In this document: in pieces, positions 37,024 to 44,926 of the stretch | Layout of the letters: each line of letters opens with the position of its first letter | How positions within the stretch are numbered: the first letter of the stretch is position 1 | Assembly: GCA_934102255.1 (NCBI GenBank) | Contig: CAKOSN010000006.1 | Location: forward strand, 1 to 64,000 | Length of the DNA: 64,000 nt | DNA from: an uncultured Bacilli bacterium | GTDB taxonomy: Bacteria > Bacillota_I > Bacilli_A > RF39 > UBA660 | Direction of reading: 5' to 3' | Position numbers and translations under genes: made by a program | The notes under the pieces: generated by a model | The model's input: only the letters and a program-made list of their open reading frames with translations | What the model was told of the DNA's origin: nothing | Database searches by the model: none

Positions 37024-37388
37024 AAAAAATTCACTCCTTTGTATGACAAATAAACCAACGGGTATATATAATAATGCTAAAGTATGCAAAAAGCAAATAA
37101 TGGGGCTTTGCCCCAAACCCCAAGGTTTAACGACTAAGGGATTTCAAAAAAGAAAGTAAAAAAAAGAGACTAACTCTAAACTAAGAGCCGGACTTCCTTT
37201 TTTGCATATCCATTACTTAGTACTCTGGTCGCTCCTCAGCGTAGCCACATCCCATAAGTAATAATATGTATTATACTGTGTATACTAATAAAGTAAATAG
37301 TAGTTTGTATATTAGTTTTTAGGATTAACTTCCCATCATTAAGAAAACGGGAAGTTAAAAATTTATTTTATCTAATGAACACTTGTGG
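37024..37388. other. GC-rich palindromes and IS30 right-end repeats
   Basis: About 365 bases, no gene. GGGGCTTTGCCCC (37102-37114) is a near-perfect palindrome in an otherwise AT-rich region. ATTACTTA (37212-37219) pairs with TAAGTAAT (37255-37262) around CGCT-CCTC-AGCG and flanking TGG/CCA, a three-tier stem. TTAACTTCCC (about 37326) pairs with GGGAAGTTAA (about 37350). These may be mobile-element ends or a structured RNA; no promoter of a small RNA is visible. Confidence 0.5.
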
Positions 37389-37513
37389 TTGCAAAAAGTA
37401 AAAAATATGCTATACTACTTAGTGAAAGAACTTTAATGTTCTTAGATAAAAAAAGAGATACATTTGATTTTGATATGAACCCCGTTTCTTGGACAAAGGA
37501 AACGAGGTTTTTT
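37389..37513 (+). ncRNA. Truncated antitoxin-like small RNA, copy 3
   Basis: The promoter TTGCAA (37389-37394)/16/TGC-TATACT (37411-37416) is identical in form to copies 1 and 2, and AGAGATACATTTGA is retained. After that the RNA enters IS3-type sequence at 37471, whose AACCCCGTTTC...GAAACGAGGTT-T5 hairpin would end it near 37513. The second half of the RNA (GATGTTTCTCAGTCC and the common terminator) is gone. Confidence 0.65.
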
Positions 37514-37993
37514 ATATGAGCAAATTGAGCTATGAAGATAAAATAAATTTATATAATGATAGAAAAAACGGTATGAGTATAAACTCGCTTGTATTAAAAT
37601 ATGGAATAAATCATGCAGGAATAAAATATTTAATAAGATTAATAGATAAAAACGGTTTTGATATATTAAAAACAGTGAAAAATAAATATTATTCAACCCA
37701 AGATAAAGAAAGAATTATTAATCGAGTGTTGATGTATAATGAATCTATAAATTCAGTGGCAATCGATGAAGGTCTTTTAAGTAGGGGTATGCTTCAAAAT
37801 TGGCTTAGGGATTATAAAAATATGGGTTATAATATAGTTGAACAAAAACATGAAAGGAGTTCTGCTATGTCAAATAAAGAAAATAAACCTAAAGTTAGTG
37901 AAACCCTAGAAGAAGAAAATGAAAGATTAAAAAAGGAAAATTTATATTGATATGAACCCCGTTTCTTGGACAAAGGAAACGGGGTTCATATCA
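37471..37993 (+). mobile_element. Internally deleted IS3-type (IS150-like) element
   Basis: TGATATGAACCCCGTTTC at 37471 matches the complement of GAAACGGGGTTCATATCA ending at 37993. Between them lie OrfA and no OrfB. A second copy of the left-end sequence (33 bases) begins at 37948, right at the truncated OrfA, so the deletion joined OrfA to a left-end/right-end hairpin. No clear target duplication is seen. The element interrupts the small RNA of cassette 3. Confidence 0.75.
37516..37950 (+). pseudogene. IS3-family OrfA (helix-turn-helix), 3'-truncated
   Basis: The ATG follows the IS left end. Two helix-turn-helix units are visible: LYNDRKNGMSINSLVLKYGI (about 13-32) and a second around RVLMYNESINSVAIDEGLLS (about 73-92). 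The Ser/Lys-rich hinge and the start of a leucine-zipper coil (TLEEENERLKKENLY) follow. The frame stops as it meets the duplicated IS end at 37948. The frameshift window and OrfB are missing, so it cannot make a transposase. Confidence 0.8.
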
Positions 37994-38041
37994 CTCACCA
38001 GAGTTGGTGTTTTTCAGTTTTCCCCTTTTTAAAGTTTAAAA

Positions 38042-38116
38042 CTAATCCCTTTTGCCGGAATTTATTATCTTGTCGATTAAGACCAAAATAACAATAAGAG
38101 CAACTAAATACTCCAT
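38042..38116 (-). CDS. 24-residue hydrophobic peptide, type I toxin candidate, copy 3
   Basis: ATG at 38114-38116 with AAGGA 6 bases upstream. The product begins MEYLVALIVILVLIDKIIN and ends Ser-Gly-Lys-Arg-Asp. It is nearly identical in its first 14 residues to copy 2. Its leader is conserved, but its facing small RNA is broken by the IS3-type element, so it would be an orphan if the RNA is an antitoxin. A different hairpin (CACCA-GAGT-TGGTG-T5 on the plus strand at 37996-38014) now stands where the shared terminator was. Confidence 0.75.
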   Translation of the reverse strand: MEYLVALIVILVLIDKIINSGKRD

Positions 38117-38270
38117 TATTTTCCTTCATTTCTAGGACCACCTCCTCAATTTCTAAAAAACAGGTTTAAAGATTTGGACTGAGGGCAAAACACCTAACAA
38201 TCAAATGTATCTAATAAACATGGTACCACAAAGACCGGTACAAATCTACTAAAAAGGCATACTTTATTAA
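38117..38270 (-). promoter_or_regulatory. Conserved 5' leader of toxin-like mRNA, copy 3
   Basis: Contains the same ordered blocks as copies 1 and 2 on the minus strand: GTAGATTTGTACC, GGTCTTTGTGGTACCAT, GATACATTTGA, TAGGTGTTTT, CTCAGTCCAAA and GGAGGTGGTCCTAG. Conservation at a site 21 kb from the others supports function. The promoter is not defined. Confidence 0.55.
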
Positions 38271-38281
38271 TTTTTAAGTTA

Positions 38282-38980
38282 TTAACTTTTAGCATTATTA
38301 CTCTCGACATTCTTTTCTAAATAACCATTAAACATATCCGGAACTCTTCCCATTACCATACGACTTGCCAAAAGGATTTCATAATCACTATTAATAGAAT
38401 CATCTAAGCCAAAATAAATAACATTAGAAATAAAACTGACCTTTAAATACAGCTCAATTAAAGCATTATTTAAACCATAATTAGTTACTTTAGTCTTAAT
38501 ACCAGTAAGAACATTACTATTTAGTGCTAACTTTAAAGGAATACGATATCCTAAATTATTTAATAAAATATTAGAACTAGCAAGACCAATCGGATATCTA
38601 AGTACCATACTACCCCTTTTATTTTTAGCATACGCATCAACATCACCATAACTATCCGTCTTATTTTTTAACTCTTTTACAATATTTCCCATTAATTCAT
38701 AAGCCTTAGCAGTATTAATATCAATATTTATTATCTCTTCTTCCTTATTTTTATCTAAAGAAATTAAATCATCAATTAAATTACTTCTTAACTCTTTAGT
38801 ATCAACATACTCTTCTACTAATAAATTATCATAATACACAATATTATTTTTAACTATATTAATTAATTTAGGACTTATTAACTTTCCTAAACTATTAATA
38901 GACCATACTACTTCTATTATAATTAATAATATATATATCCATAAAAAGTTAATTTCTTTATGTCTTTTAAATCTTTTCAT
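38282..38980 (-). CDS. yunB: YunB-like (sporulation) protein
   Basis: One N-terminal membrane helix (about 13-33) is followed by a region with RYPIGLASSNILLNNLGYRIP, LKTKVTNYGLNNALIELYLKV-like strands (TGIKTKVTNYGLNNALIE) and the end MVMGRVPDMF. This is the pattern of YunB ('PlG..t.n.lLanlGp.IPv', 'GiNnt', 'v.G.vP..y'), a protein of the sigma-E-controlled sporulation set in Bacillus. Length 232 fits (about 250). Other spore genes are not in the window, so its role here is unknown. Confidence 0.75.
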   Translation of the reverse strand: MKRFKRHKEINFLWIYILLIIIEVVWSINSLGKLISPKLINIVKNNIVYYDNLLVEEYVDTKELRSNLIDDLISLDKNKEEEIINIDINTAKAYELMGNIVKELKNKTDSYGDVDAYAKNKRGSMVLRYPIGLASSNILLNNLGYRIPLKLALNSNVLTGIKTKVTNYGLNNALIELYLKVSFISNVIYFGLDDSINSDYEILLASRMVMGRVPDMFNGYLEKNVESNNAKS

Positions 38981-39003
38981 ACTAAAATATATTAAGCCAC
39001 TCT

Positions 39004-39037
39004 AAAAAAGAGAAGAATTATTTTTTACTTCTTCTCT
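39004..39037 (-). terminator. Terminator of the acidic membrane protein gene
   Basis: Minus strand: AGAGAAGAA...TTCTTCTCT, 9-bp stem, followed by T-rich sequence, 17 bases past the stop at 39054. Confidence 0.78.
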
Positions 39038-39053
39038 ATTAATTTATCCTTAA

Positions 39054-40118
39054 TTAAAAGTTTATACCTAATCTACTTAATATTCCTAAATCCAGAACTC
39101 TATCTAGGACAAAAACAGTTCCTATAATAACGGCAATTACTATTAAGAATATTAATATTTTTACAAAAATACGCGGTTTGGTAGCTTCTTTTAAGTCATC
39201 AAAATCTTCAAAATCATCTTTAGTAAATATTTGTGTTGTTGTAAGTTCTATACTATCAGTAAATTCATCGGTATCATCACGACTAACTACTTCGGTTGTA
39301 TCAAAATCATCATCAGTATCATCTAAATCAATATCATCATATTTATCTTTTTTAGAATCATTTTTTACATTAACCTTAGTATCCTTAACATCTAAATCGA
39401 TATCATCATCAAGCATTTCTGATGCTCCAACTACTTTAGTATCTTCATCATTGCCAGTAAGTTCACTTAACATATCTAAAGGTTCATTAGACTTAGTATC
39501 TTCTAAATCAAAATCATCTAATAAATCATTACTTTCTTTTTTACTAACATGTTCTTCTTTAGAATCAGAAGCATTTAATAAAGCATCATATCCTTCTTGT
39601 TCCTTTAGATTTATTGTATCGATAAGTTCAATTAATTTTTTAGAATCACTACTTACTTTACTTTTATTTTCAAACTTTTCTTCTTCGCTAATATCTTCAT
39701 CATTTAAAGGCTTACTTTTAGAAGTACTGTTTTCTTTAATATTTAAACCATCCAATATCGAAATATTCGTATCACTTAATTTTTTTAATCTTTCAACACC
39801 ATAATCTGTATTATCTTTATCTTTAGCTTTATTTAATATATCATCTAAATTATATTCTCTAGTTTCTTCTAAATTAATATCTCTACTAACAGGATTATGT
39901 TCCATGTCTTTTAAAGTATTACTACTAGGTTCACGATATTTTTTATCAAGCATACTTTTTAGTTTTTCTACATCTATAGTCGTAGTATTAGACTCAATTA
40001 CCTCTTCTTTTGTAGTTGGTTCTACATCATCAATACTTTCTGCATCTATTCTTCTATAAAGATTAGCGTTCTTTCTGACGCGACTTGGTGTAGTTTCATT
40101 ATAATCATTCATGTTCAT
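39054..40118 (-). CDS. Acidic, tail-anchored membrane protein, 354 aa
   Basis: Residues 1-310 are extremely rich in Asp, Glu, Ser and Lys, with many DD/DLDD runs, and are likely disordered. A short Arg-rich head (PSRVRKNANLYRRID) opens the protein. A single hydrophobic helix (KILIFLIVIAVIIGTVFVL, about 322-340) lies close to the C-terminus, leaving a short exported end. GAGGT precedes the ATG at 6 bases. No domain recognised. A scaffold or cytoplasmic docking role is only a guess. Confidence 0.78.
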   Translation of the reverse strand: MNMNDYNETTPSRVRKNANLYRRIDAESIDDVEPTTKEEVIESNTTTIDVEKLKSMLDKKYREPSSNTLKDMEHNPVSRDINLEETREYNLDDILNKAKDKDNTDYGVERLKKLSDTNISILDGLNIKENSTSKSKPLNDEDISEEEKFENKSKVSSDSKKLIELIDTINLKEQEGYDALLNASDSKEEHVSKKESNDLLDDFDLEDTKSNEPLDMLSELTGNDEDTKVVGASEMLDDDIDLDVKDTKVNVKNDSKKDKYDDIDLDDTDDDFDTTEVVSRDDTDEFTDSIELTTTQIFTKDDFEDFDDLKEATKPRIFVKILIFLIVIAVIIGTVFVLDRVLDLGILSRLGINF

Positions 40119-40185
40119 ATCATTACCTCAATTACTATTCATCAATAACATGATAGCATAATTTGCAATTTTTTGGTATTACTAA

Positions 40186-40215
40186 TTTACTTTTTTACAT
40201 AATTATTGATATAAT
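40186..40215 (+). promoter_or_regulatory. Promoter of the ferredoxin gene
   Basis: TTTACT (40186-40191) and TATAAT (40210-40215) with an 18-base spacer, 18 bases before the ATG and followed by AGGAGG. Confidence 0.75.
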
Positions 40216-40233
40216 TACTTAGGAGGAAATAAT

Positions 40234-40491
40234 ATGAAAAAATTAATAGTAGATGATAGTGTTTGCATTGGATGCGGTATGTGTGCTGCCATGGATGATG
40301 AGCATTTTATGATAAATGATGCTGGTTTATCTGAAGTTAAGAGTCAAGAAAACCTTGAAAGTGAAACTTTAAAGAATGTTGTTGATTCTTGTCCAGTAAG
40401 TGCAATCAAATTAACTGAAGAAGCAAAAGACAACACAATCGAATTTGTTAAAAAGGATGAAAGTGCTGAAGCTGAGCCTATTGCAGCTTAA
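40234..40491 (+). CDS. Single-cluster [4Fe-4S] ferredoxin
   Basis: The motif CIGCGMC (Cys11, 14, 17) and a distant SCPVSAI with Cys53 provide the four ligands of one [4Fe-4S] cluster, as in Bacillus-type 80-residue ferredoxins. The second cluster's cysteines are absent. It transfers electrons at low potential in the cytoplasm. It is monocistronic, with a strong promoter, AGGAGG and its own terminator, and it is one of the few plus-strand housekeeping genes here. The C-terminal tail is Glu/Lys rich. It is next to a cysteine desulfurase gene. Confidence 0.93.
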   Translation: MKKLIVDDSVCIGCGMCAAMDDEHFMINDAGLSEVKSQENLESETLKNVVDSCPVSAIKLTEEAKDNTIEFVKKDESAEAEPIAA

Positions 40492-40500
40492 TTTTCAATT

Positions 40501-40537
40501 AAGAATATTACCAACAATTAATATTCTTATTTTTTTA
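40501..40537 (+). terminator. Terminator of the ferredoxin gene
   Basis: AAGAATATT-accaacaatt-AATATTCTT followed by ATTTTTTTA, directly after the ferredoxin stop. Confidence 0.8.
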
Positions 40538-40560
40538 CCTTAAAAGACACAATTCATAAA

Positions 40561-40597
40561 AATCCCTAGAACTTAACTTCATTCTAGAGATTTTTTT
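40561..40597. terminator. Bidirectional terminator of the cysteine desulfurase gene
   Basis: AATCCCTAGAA and TTCTAGAGATT form an 11-position stem with one mismatch, with T-runs on both strands. It serves the minus-strand desulfurase and would also stop plus-strand read-through. Confidence 0.75.
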
Positions 40598-40598
40598 C

Positions 40599-41732
40599 TT
40601 ACTTACTCTTTAATCTTATAAATCTTTGATATTCACCATGAAAGAAAGTTAAGAACTTATTAACTTCATCCATAGTAGTATTACAAGACAAACTAATTCT
40701 AATGGTAGTCATGGCACGCTTTTTGTCATTATAAATTGCCATAACCGAAGTAGATAACTCACCGGAAGAACAAGCCGTATTTGTACTTATATAAACTTCG
40801 TGGTCTTCCATAGCATGAACAAAACTCTCTGGTTTAATATCCATTAAGCTTATATTAATAACATGATAAATTGAATACTTAGTATTATTAAATTTAAGAC
40901 CAGGATAATGACTTAAATCATCAACTATCTTTTCATTTAACTTTTTAACATACAACTCTTTCTTATCTAAGTCTATTAAACATAATCTAATAGCTTTTGA
41001 TAAGGCAACAATTAAAGGAAGAGGAGGTGTTCCCGCACGTAATGGAAAATCCTTGCTACTACCATGTATCAAAGGAACTATATCTACTTTTTCACTCTTA
41101 TATAAAAGGCCAATTCCTTTTGGTCCATATATCTTATGACCTGAAAAACTTGCTAAATCAACATCATTTAAATTAATAGGTACTTTTCCTAATGCTTGTG
41201 TTAAATCACTATGAAATATCGTATTAGGATTTTCTTTCTTAATTATTTGTCTTATCGTTTTTAAAGGCTGTCTTACCCCAACCTCACTATTAACGCCAAC
41301 AATACTAACTAAAATAGTTTTATCAGTTATTAAACTCTTTAAGTCTTCTAAATCAATCAAACCTTCTGAATCATTATTGACATAACTAATTTTAAAACCA
41401 ATACTTTCTAAATAGCTAGCTAGTACATACTCTGAAGGATGTTCTAACTTTGATAAAATTATATGATTGCCTCTATTTTTATACCTTAAAGCTACTCCTA
41501 ATAACGCCGTATTATTAGCTTCCGTCGCCCCGCTTGTATAAATAATTTCTTCCATTTTAATATTTAGGCAATCTGCTATTTGTCTAGTAGCACTCTTTAA
41601 AAGGGCTCTTGATTTAACTCCTAAACTATGCATTGAATTAGGATTTCCTATATAATCCCTACTAACCTTAAGTAAACTGTCTAAAACATCAGGATTTACT
41701 GGTGTTGTTGCACTGTAATCTAAATAAACCAT
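40599..41732 (-). CDS. Cysteine desulfurase (NifS/IscS family)
   Basis: PLP enzyme that moves sulfur from cysteine to a protein persulfide. PLP-binding Lys200 is in SFSGHKIYGPKG; the substrate-binding His is in LEHPSEY; the sulfur-accepting cysteine is Cys321 in TNTACSSGELS. Length 377 is typical of NifS-type proteins. The genomic pairing with a ferredoxin suggests Fe-S supply, and it could also serve tRNA thiolation. No scaffold IscU/SufU gene lies next to it. An AAGGTG site precedes ATG. Confidence 0.93.
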   Translation of the reverse strand: MVYLDYSATTPVNPDVLDSLLKVSRDYIGNPNSMHSLGVKSRALLKSATRQIADCLNIKMEEIIYTSGATEANNTALLGVALRYKNRGNHIILSKLEHPSEYVLASYLESIGFKISYVNNDSEGLIDLEDLKSLITDKTILVSIVGVNSEVGVRQPLKTIRQIIKKENPNTIFHSDLTQALGKVPINLNDVDLASFSGHKIYGPKGIGLLYKSEKVDIVPLIHGSSKDFPLRAGTPPLPLIVALSKAIRLCLIDLDKKELYVKKLNEKIVDDLSHYPGLKFNNTKYSIYHVINISLMDIKPESFVHAMEDHEVYISTNTACSSGELSTSVMAIYNDKKRAMTTIRISLSCNTTMDEVNKFLTFFHGEYQRFIRLKSK

Positions 41733-41794
41733 ATTATCACCTTATATCTGTTCTAAGTATAGCAAAAATTTAATAATTAATCTATTAATTTTTG

Positions 41795-43144
41795 TCATTG
41801 TCTTTTTTTCGTTTTTGTTTTTATTCTCTTTGGTACTTTCTCTCCGTTAATACCATAATTCTTTATCTTTTCTAAAGCCTTTTTTTCTAACTGAGCAACT
41901 CTTTGATGAGTAAGACCTAAAAGTATCGCTACTTCGGCTTTAGTTTTCATCATTCCAGAACCGTCTAAACCTAATTTTAATCTAATAACATCTTTTTCTC
42001 TTTTCGTTAGACTACTACGCTTAAACAACTTATCAAGATTATCAATATATTCTTTGTCTTCATAAACTGTTACAAAATCAATGCTATCATCCATTAGAAA
42101 ATCACCTAAACCGGTTGTTTCATCTGCTACTAAAGGCTCATCTAAACTTAAAGTTTGTTTACTAGCCATAAGCAACATAAATAATTTTCCTTGAGGTACT
42201 TTTAAAATATCTGCCATTTCTTTTAGACTAGGCTCTCTATCATATTTACTATAAAATTCTTGGTAAACTCTTTGATAATCAGTATATAACTTATTAATAC
42301 CAGCTAAACTATTAAATCTATGTTCCCTTGTAATTACATACCTTGACATTCTTTGTCTAATCCAGCCATAAACATAAGTACTAAACTTAATATCATATTG
42401 AAAATTATACAATTTTATAGCAACCAGTACACCTTCAACACCTTCTTGAACTAAATCTTCTATAGAAATTTCATCCTTAACATACCTTTTTGCCATGGCA
42501 TATACCAGCTTTATTACTCGTAACACAATCTCTTCAGCAGCACCTTTATCTCCATTTTTAGCTCTTTTTAATACTTCTACTTCTTCTTGTTTATCAGTAA
42601 ATGGTGGCAAACTATAAGATAAATAAGGACAATCACTTTGTACTTCTGAACTATTAACTTCTATCTTTTCTAAATCACAATAAATATAAATAATTTCTCT
42701 TATCTTTTCATCCTTAATCTTAGTATCTAAAGTACCTCTTTTTATATAAAGCATGTACAAAGATACAACATTACCTACTATGTTTTCTAAAGTGCTACTA
42801 TTATCCAGTAACTTTTCAATTAATACATCACTTAAATTAACATCATTCTTTTTGCAAAATTCAATTAAATCTTCTAACTTCTCTAAATAATTTTTAGTCT
42901 TGCTTTTTAAATTAAATTCTATATATCTTTCTAAAACCTCAACCGGTTTATTATCTAATTTATCTTTTAAATAACTTCGCATTTTTTTCTCTAACTTAGC
43001 TAAAAATAACCAGGTATTAGCAACATCTAAACTCCAACTAGTATATTCATCTTCAACATCTTTTACTGTTTTTCTAAATTCTAAGTTATCCACAAATAAA
43101 AATGCATATTTTTTATATGTTTTATCTAAGACTTCTTCAACCAC
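41795..43144 (-). CDS. Sigma-70-family factor with long N-terminal domain, copy 1
   Basis: Region 2 is clear (EDLVQEGVEGVLVAIKLYNFQ and FSTYVYGWIRQRMSRYV, about 225-275), region 3 follows (about 295-335), and the region 4 helix-turn-helix reads KAEVAILLGLTHQRVAQLEKKAL (about 400-423). It thus directs RNA polymerase to promoters. The first about 190 residues are not RpoD-like region 1 and have no recognised counterpart; they are shared with the neighbouring paralogue. The GTG start (43142-43144, MVEEVL) follows GGGAG and aligns with the paralogue's start. A basic tail ends it. Confidence 0.85.
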   Translation of the reverse strand: MVEEVLDKTYKKYAFLFVDNLEFRKTVKDVEDEYTSWSLDVANTWLFLAKLEKKMRSYLKDKLDNKPVEVLERYIEFNLKSKTKNYLEKLEDLIEFCKKNDVNLSDVLIEKLLDNSSTLENIVGNVVSLYMLYIKRGTLDTKIKDEKIREIIYIYCDLEKIEVNSSEVQSDCPYLSYSLPPFTDKQEEVEVLKRAKNGDKGAAEEIVLRVIKLVYAMAKRYVKDEISIEDLVQEGVEGVLVAIKLYNFQYDIKFSTYVYGWIRQRMSRYVITREHRFNSLAGINKLYTDYQRVYQEFYSKYDREPSLKEMADILKVPQGKLFMLLMASKQTLSLDEPLVADETTGLGDFLMDDSIDFVTVYEDKEYIDNLDKLFKRSSLTKREKDVIRLKLGLDGSGMMKTKAEVAILLGLTHQRVAQLEKKALEKIKNYGINGEKVPKRIKTKTKKRQ

Positions 43145-43274
43145 TTTAATTACTCCCATCTTATTTAAGTCTTTTATTTTCTAAGCCTTTTAATTTTTTA
43201 AAACTTCTTATCTAAGCCTTTTACCTTTTTTAGTCTTTTAACCTTAAAATTTACCACCTATTTAACTTTTCCAA

Positions 43275-44639
43275 CTATTTCCTTACAAAAGTGCGTTTAC
43301 TTTTCTTAGCATTCATAAATAATTCTTGAAAAATTCTACTATTATGAATTCTATTTAAAGCACTTTCTTCTATTTGTTTTACTCTTTGAGCCGTTACTCC
43401 TAAATAATCCCCAATCATTTTAAGCGGATATTCATCAGGACTGCCATTAAAATGAAATCTATAATAGATTACTACTTTTTCGTTATAACTTAAAGCAATA
43501 CTATTTAAAACAATTTTTAACTTTCTTTTAACTTCTAAATCCTCTAAATCACTTTCAATATCGATTGATTCATCAGGTATTAAATCAATGGCCCTTGTTT
43601 CATTATCATCAAAAGATACAAAATCATCTAAACGAATGTCACTTCTTCTTAAACTAATAATTTTATTTAAACGCTCAACTGATACTCCTAATTTTAAAGC
43701 CGCCTCACTAAGCGTAGGCATACTATCATTTTTTAAATAATAATCATCTTGAAACTGCATATAATTATTATATAATGTAACATCGCTACTACCAAGTCTA
43801 ACTGAATTTTCCTTAGTTCTTATAAACCTCGTCATAGCATCTTTAACCCAGTAATCAGCATAAGTCGCAAATCTTGTATTACAAGTACTATCAAACTTTT
43901 TAATAGCAATTAATAAACCAGTAATTCCTTCTTCTACTAAATCATCCACACTAATTTGACCACTAGCGTATCTAATCGCCCTTTTGTTTATCAACTTAAT
44001 ATTTCTTAAAACCAACTCTTCCGTCGCATTCTTATCACCACTTTGGGCTTTTAATACTACTTTTAACTCCTCTTCACTACTATTAAAAGGAGGCAATGCA
44101 TAACCATAATAAGGATACTTGCTATTAGGACTTATTAAATCTATATCTATATTTTCTAAATCACAATAAGTATAAATAAACTCCCTAGTTACTTCATTAG
44201 AAACACTTTTCATTAAAGAACCATTCTTTAAATAAACCATATTTTCTTTTAAAGCTTCTCTTACTATTTTATTTAAAACCTCGTTATCAAGAAGCAATCT
44301 TTTTATCATAACATTATTTATTTTATAATTACCAATTTCACATAAATAACTAATACTATCAAGCCCCATAACCCATTTAGTAGTCCCCTTTAGTTCTATA
44401 TTTATATAATCATTTATAACCTCATAAGGATTACTACTCATTTTATCTCTTAAATAATCTCTAACTAAACTTTCTATCTCCATTAAATAACTACTTGCTA
44501 TATCAACATCTAAAGTAGTCTTTCTTCTATATTTCTTGGTAATATCATTTACTAAATTTTTTAAAGCTTTTCTCTCTTTAAATAAGAAACGGTACTTTAA
44601 AAACACCATATTAAACACACTTTTTAAAACTTCTTCCAT
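43275..44639 (-). CDS. Sigma-70-family factor with long N-terminal domain, copy 2
   Basis: Paralogous to the gene downstream along its whole length: MEEVL... start, CDLENIDID with PYYGYALPPF, then region 2 (VDDLVEEGITGLLIAIKKFDS), with the DNA-melting helix less conserved (RFATYADYWVKDAMTRF), and a region 4 helix-turn-helix (MIGDYLGVTAQRVKQIEESAL). It has no region 1.1 signature. Both genes are expressed in the same direction, separated by 130 bp. The ATG start has AGAGGG six bases upstream; a longer frame starts 12 codons earlier. Confidence 0.85.
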   Translation of the reverse strand: MEEVLKSVFNMVFLKYRFLFKERKALKNLVNDITKKYRRKTTLDVDIASSYLMEIESLVRDYLRDKMSSNPYEVINDYINIELKGTTKWVMGLDSISYLCEIGNYKINNVMIKRLLLDNEVLNKIVREALKENMVYLKNGSLMKSVSNEVTREFIYTYCDLENIDIDLISPNSKYPYYGYALPPFNSSEEELKVVLKAQSGDKNATEELVLRNIKLINKRAIRYASGQISVDDLVEEGITGLLIAIKKFDSTCNTRFATYADYWVKDAMTRFIRTKENSVRLGSSDVTLYNNYMQFQDDYYLKNDSMPTLSEAALKLGVSVERLNKIISLRRSDIRLDDFVSFDDNETRAIDLIPDESIDIESDLEDLEVKRKLKIVLNSIALSYNEKVVIYYRFHFNGSPDEYPLKMIGDYLGVTAQRVKQIEESALNRIHNSRIFQELFMNAKKSKRTFVRK

Positions 44640-44926
44640 CCAAATCCCTCTTTTCAAGTTCAAATAGTATACCATAATTTTTCTAAATTTAAATATGTAT
44701 TTTTAAGAAATTTCAACTATTTGTAACTTTAAAGTTTAAGTTATATTTTTACTTTTATATCTAGAATAATTTAACACGACCAACCGCTTTCTAAAAAAGT
44801 ATTTCTAAAAAGACTGTGAATAAATAGTTACTTTATAAATTTAGACTTTTCTTTTTAGTAATAAAGTTTTACAATGTTTTTACATCTTTATAAGATGAAT
44901 AATATATTTATAATAGAAAGGAATTT
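44640..44926. other. Divergent intergenic region between sigma copy 2 and a plus-strand gene
   Basis: About 285 AT-rich bases. A plus-strand TATAAT (about 44910) precedes AGAAAGGAATTTATG of the next gene, without a clear -35 box. No hairpin or repeat of note was seen. Confidence 0.5.

Noticed and set aside
35516..37390. AATGAACACTTGTG repeat as IS30 target-site duplication
   Set aside because: IS30 elements normally duplicate only 2-4 bp, and the repeat also resembles the upstream sequence of the small-RNA cassettes. It is noted as a repeat but not called a target duplication.
39178..39804. 208-codon plus-strand serine-rich frame
   Set aside because: It is the complement of the acidic Asp/Glu-rich tail-anchored gene; serine runs arise from complementing GAT/GAA codons.
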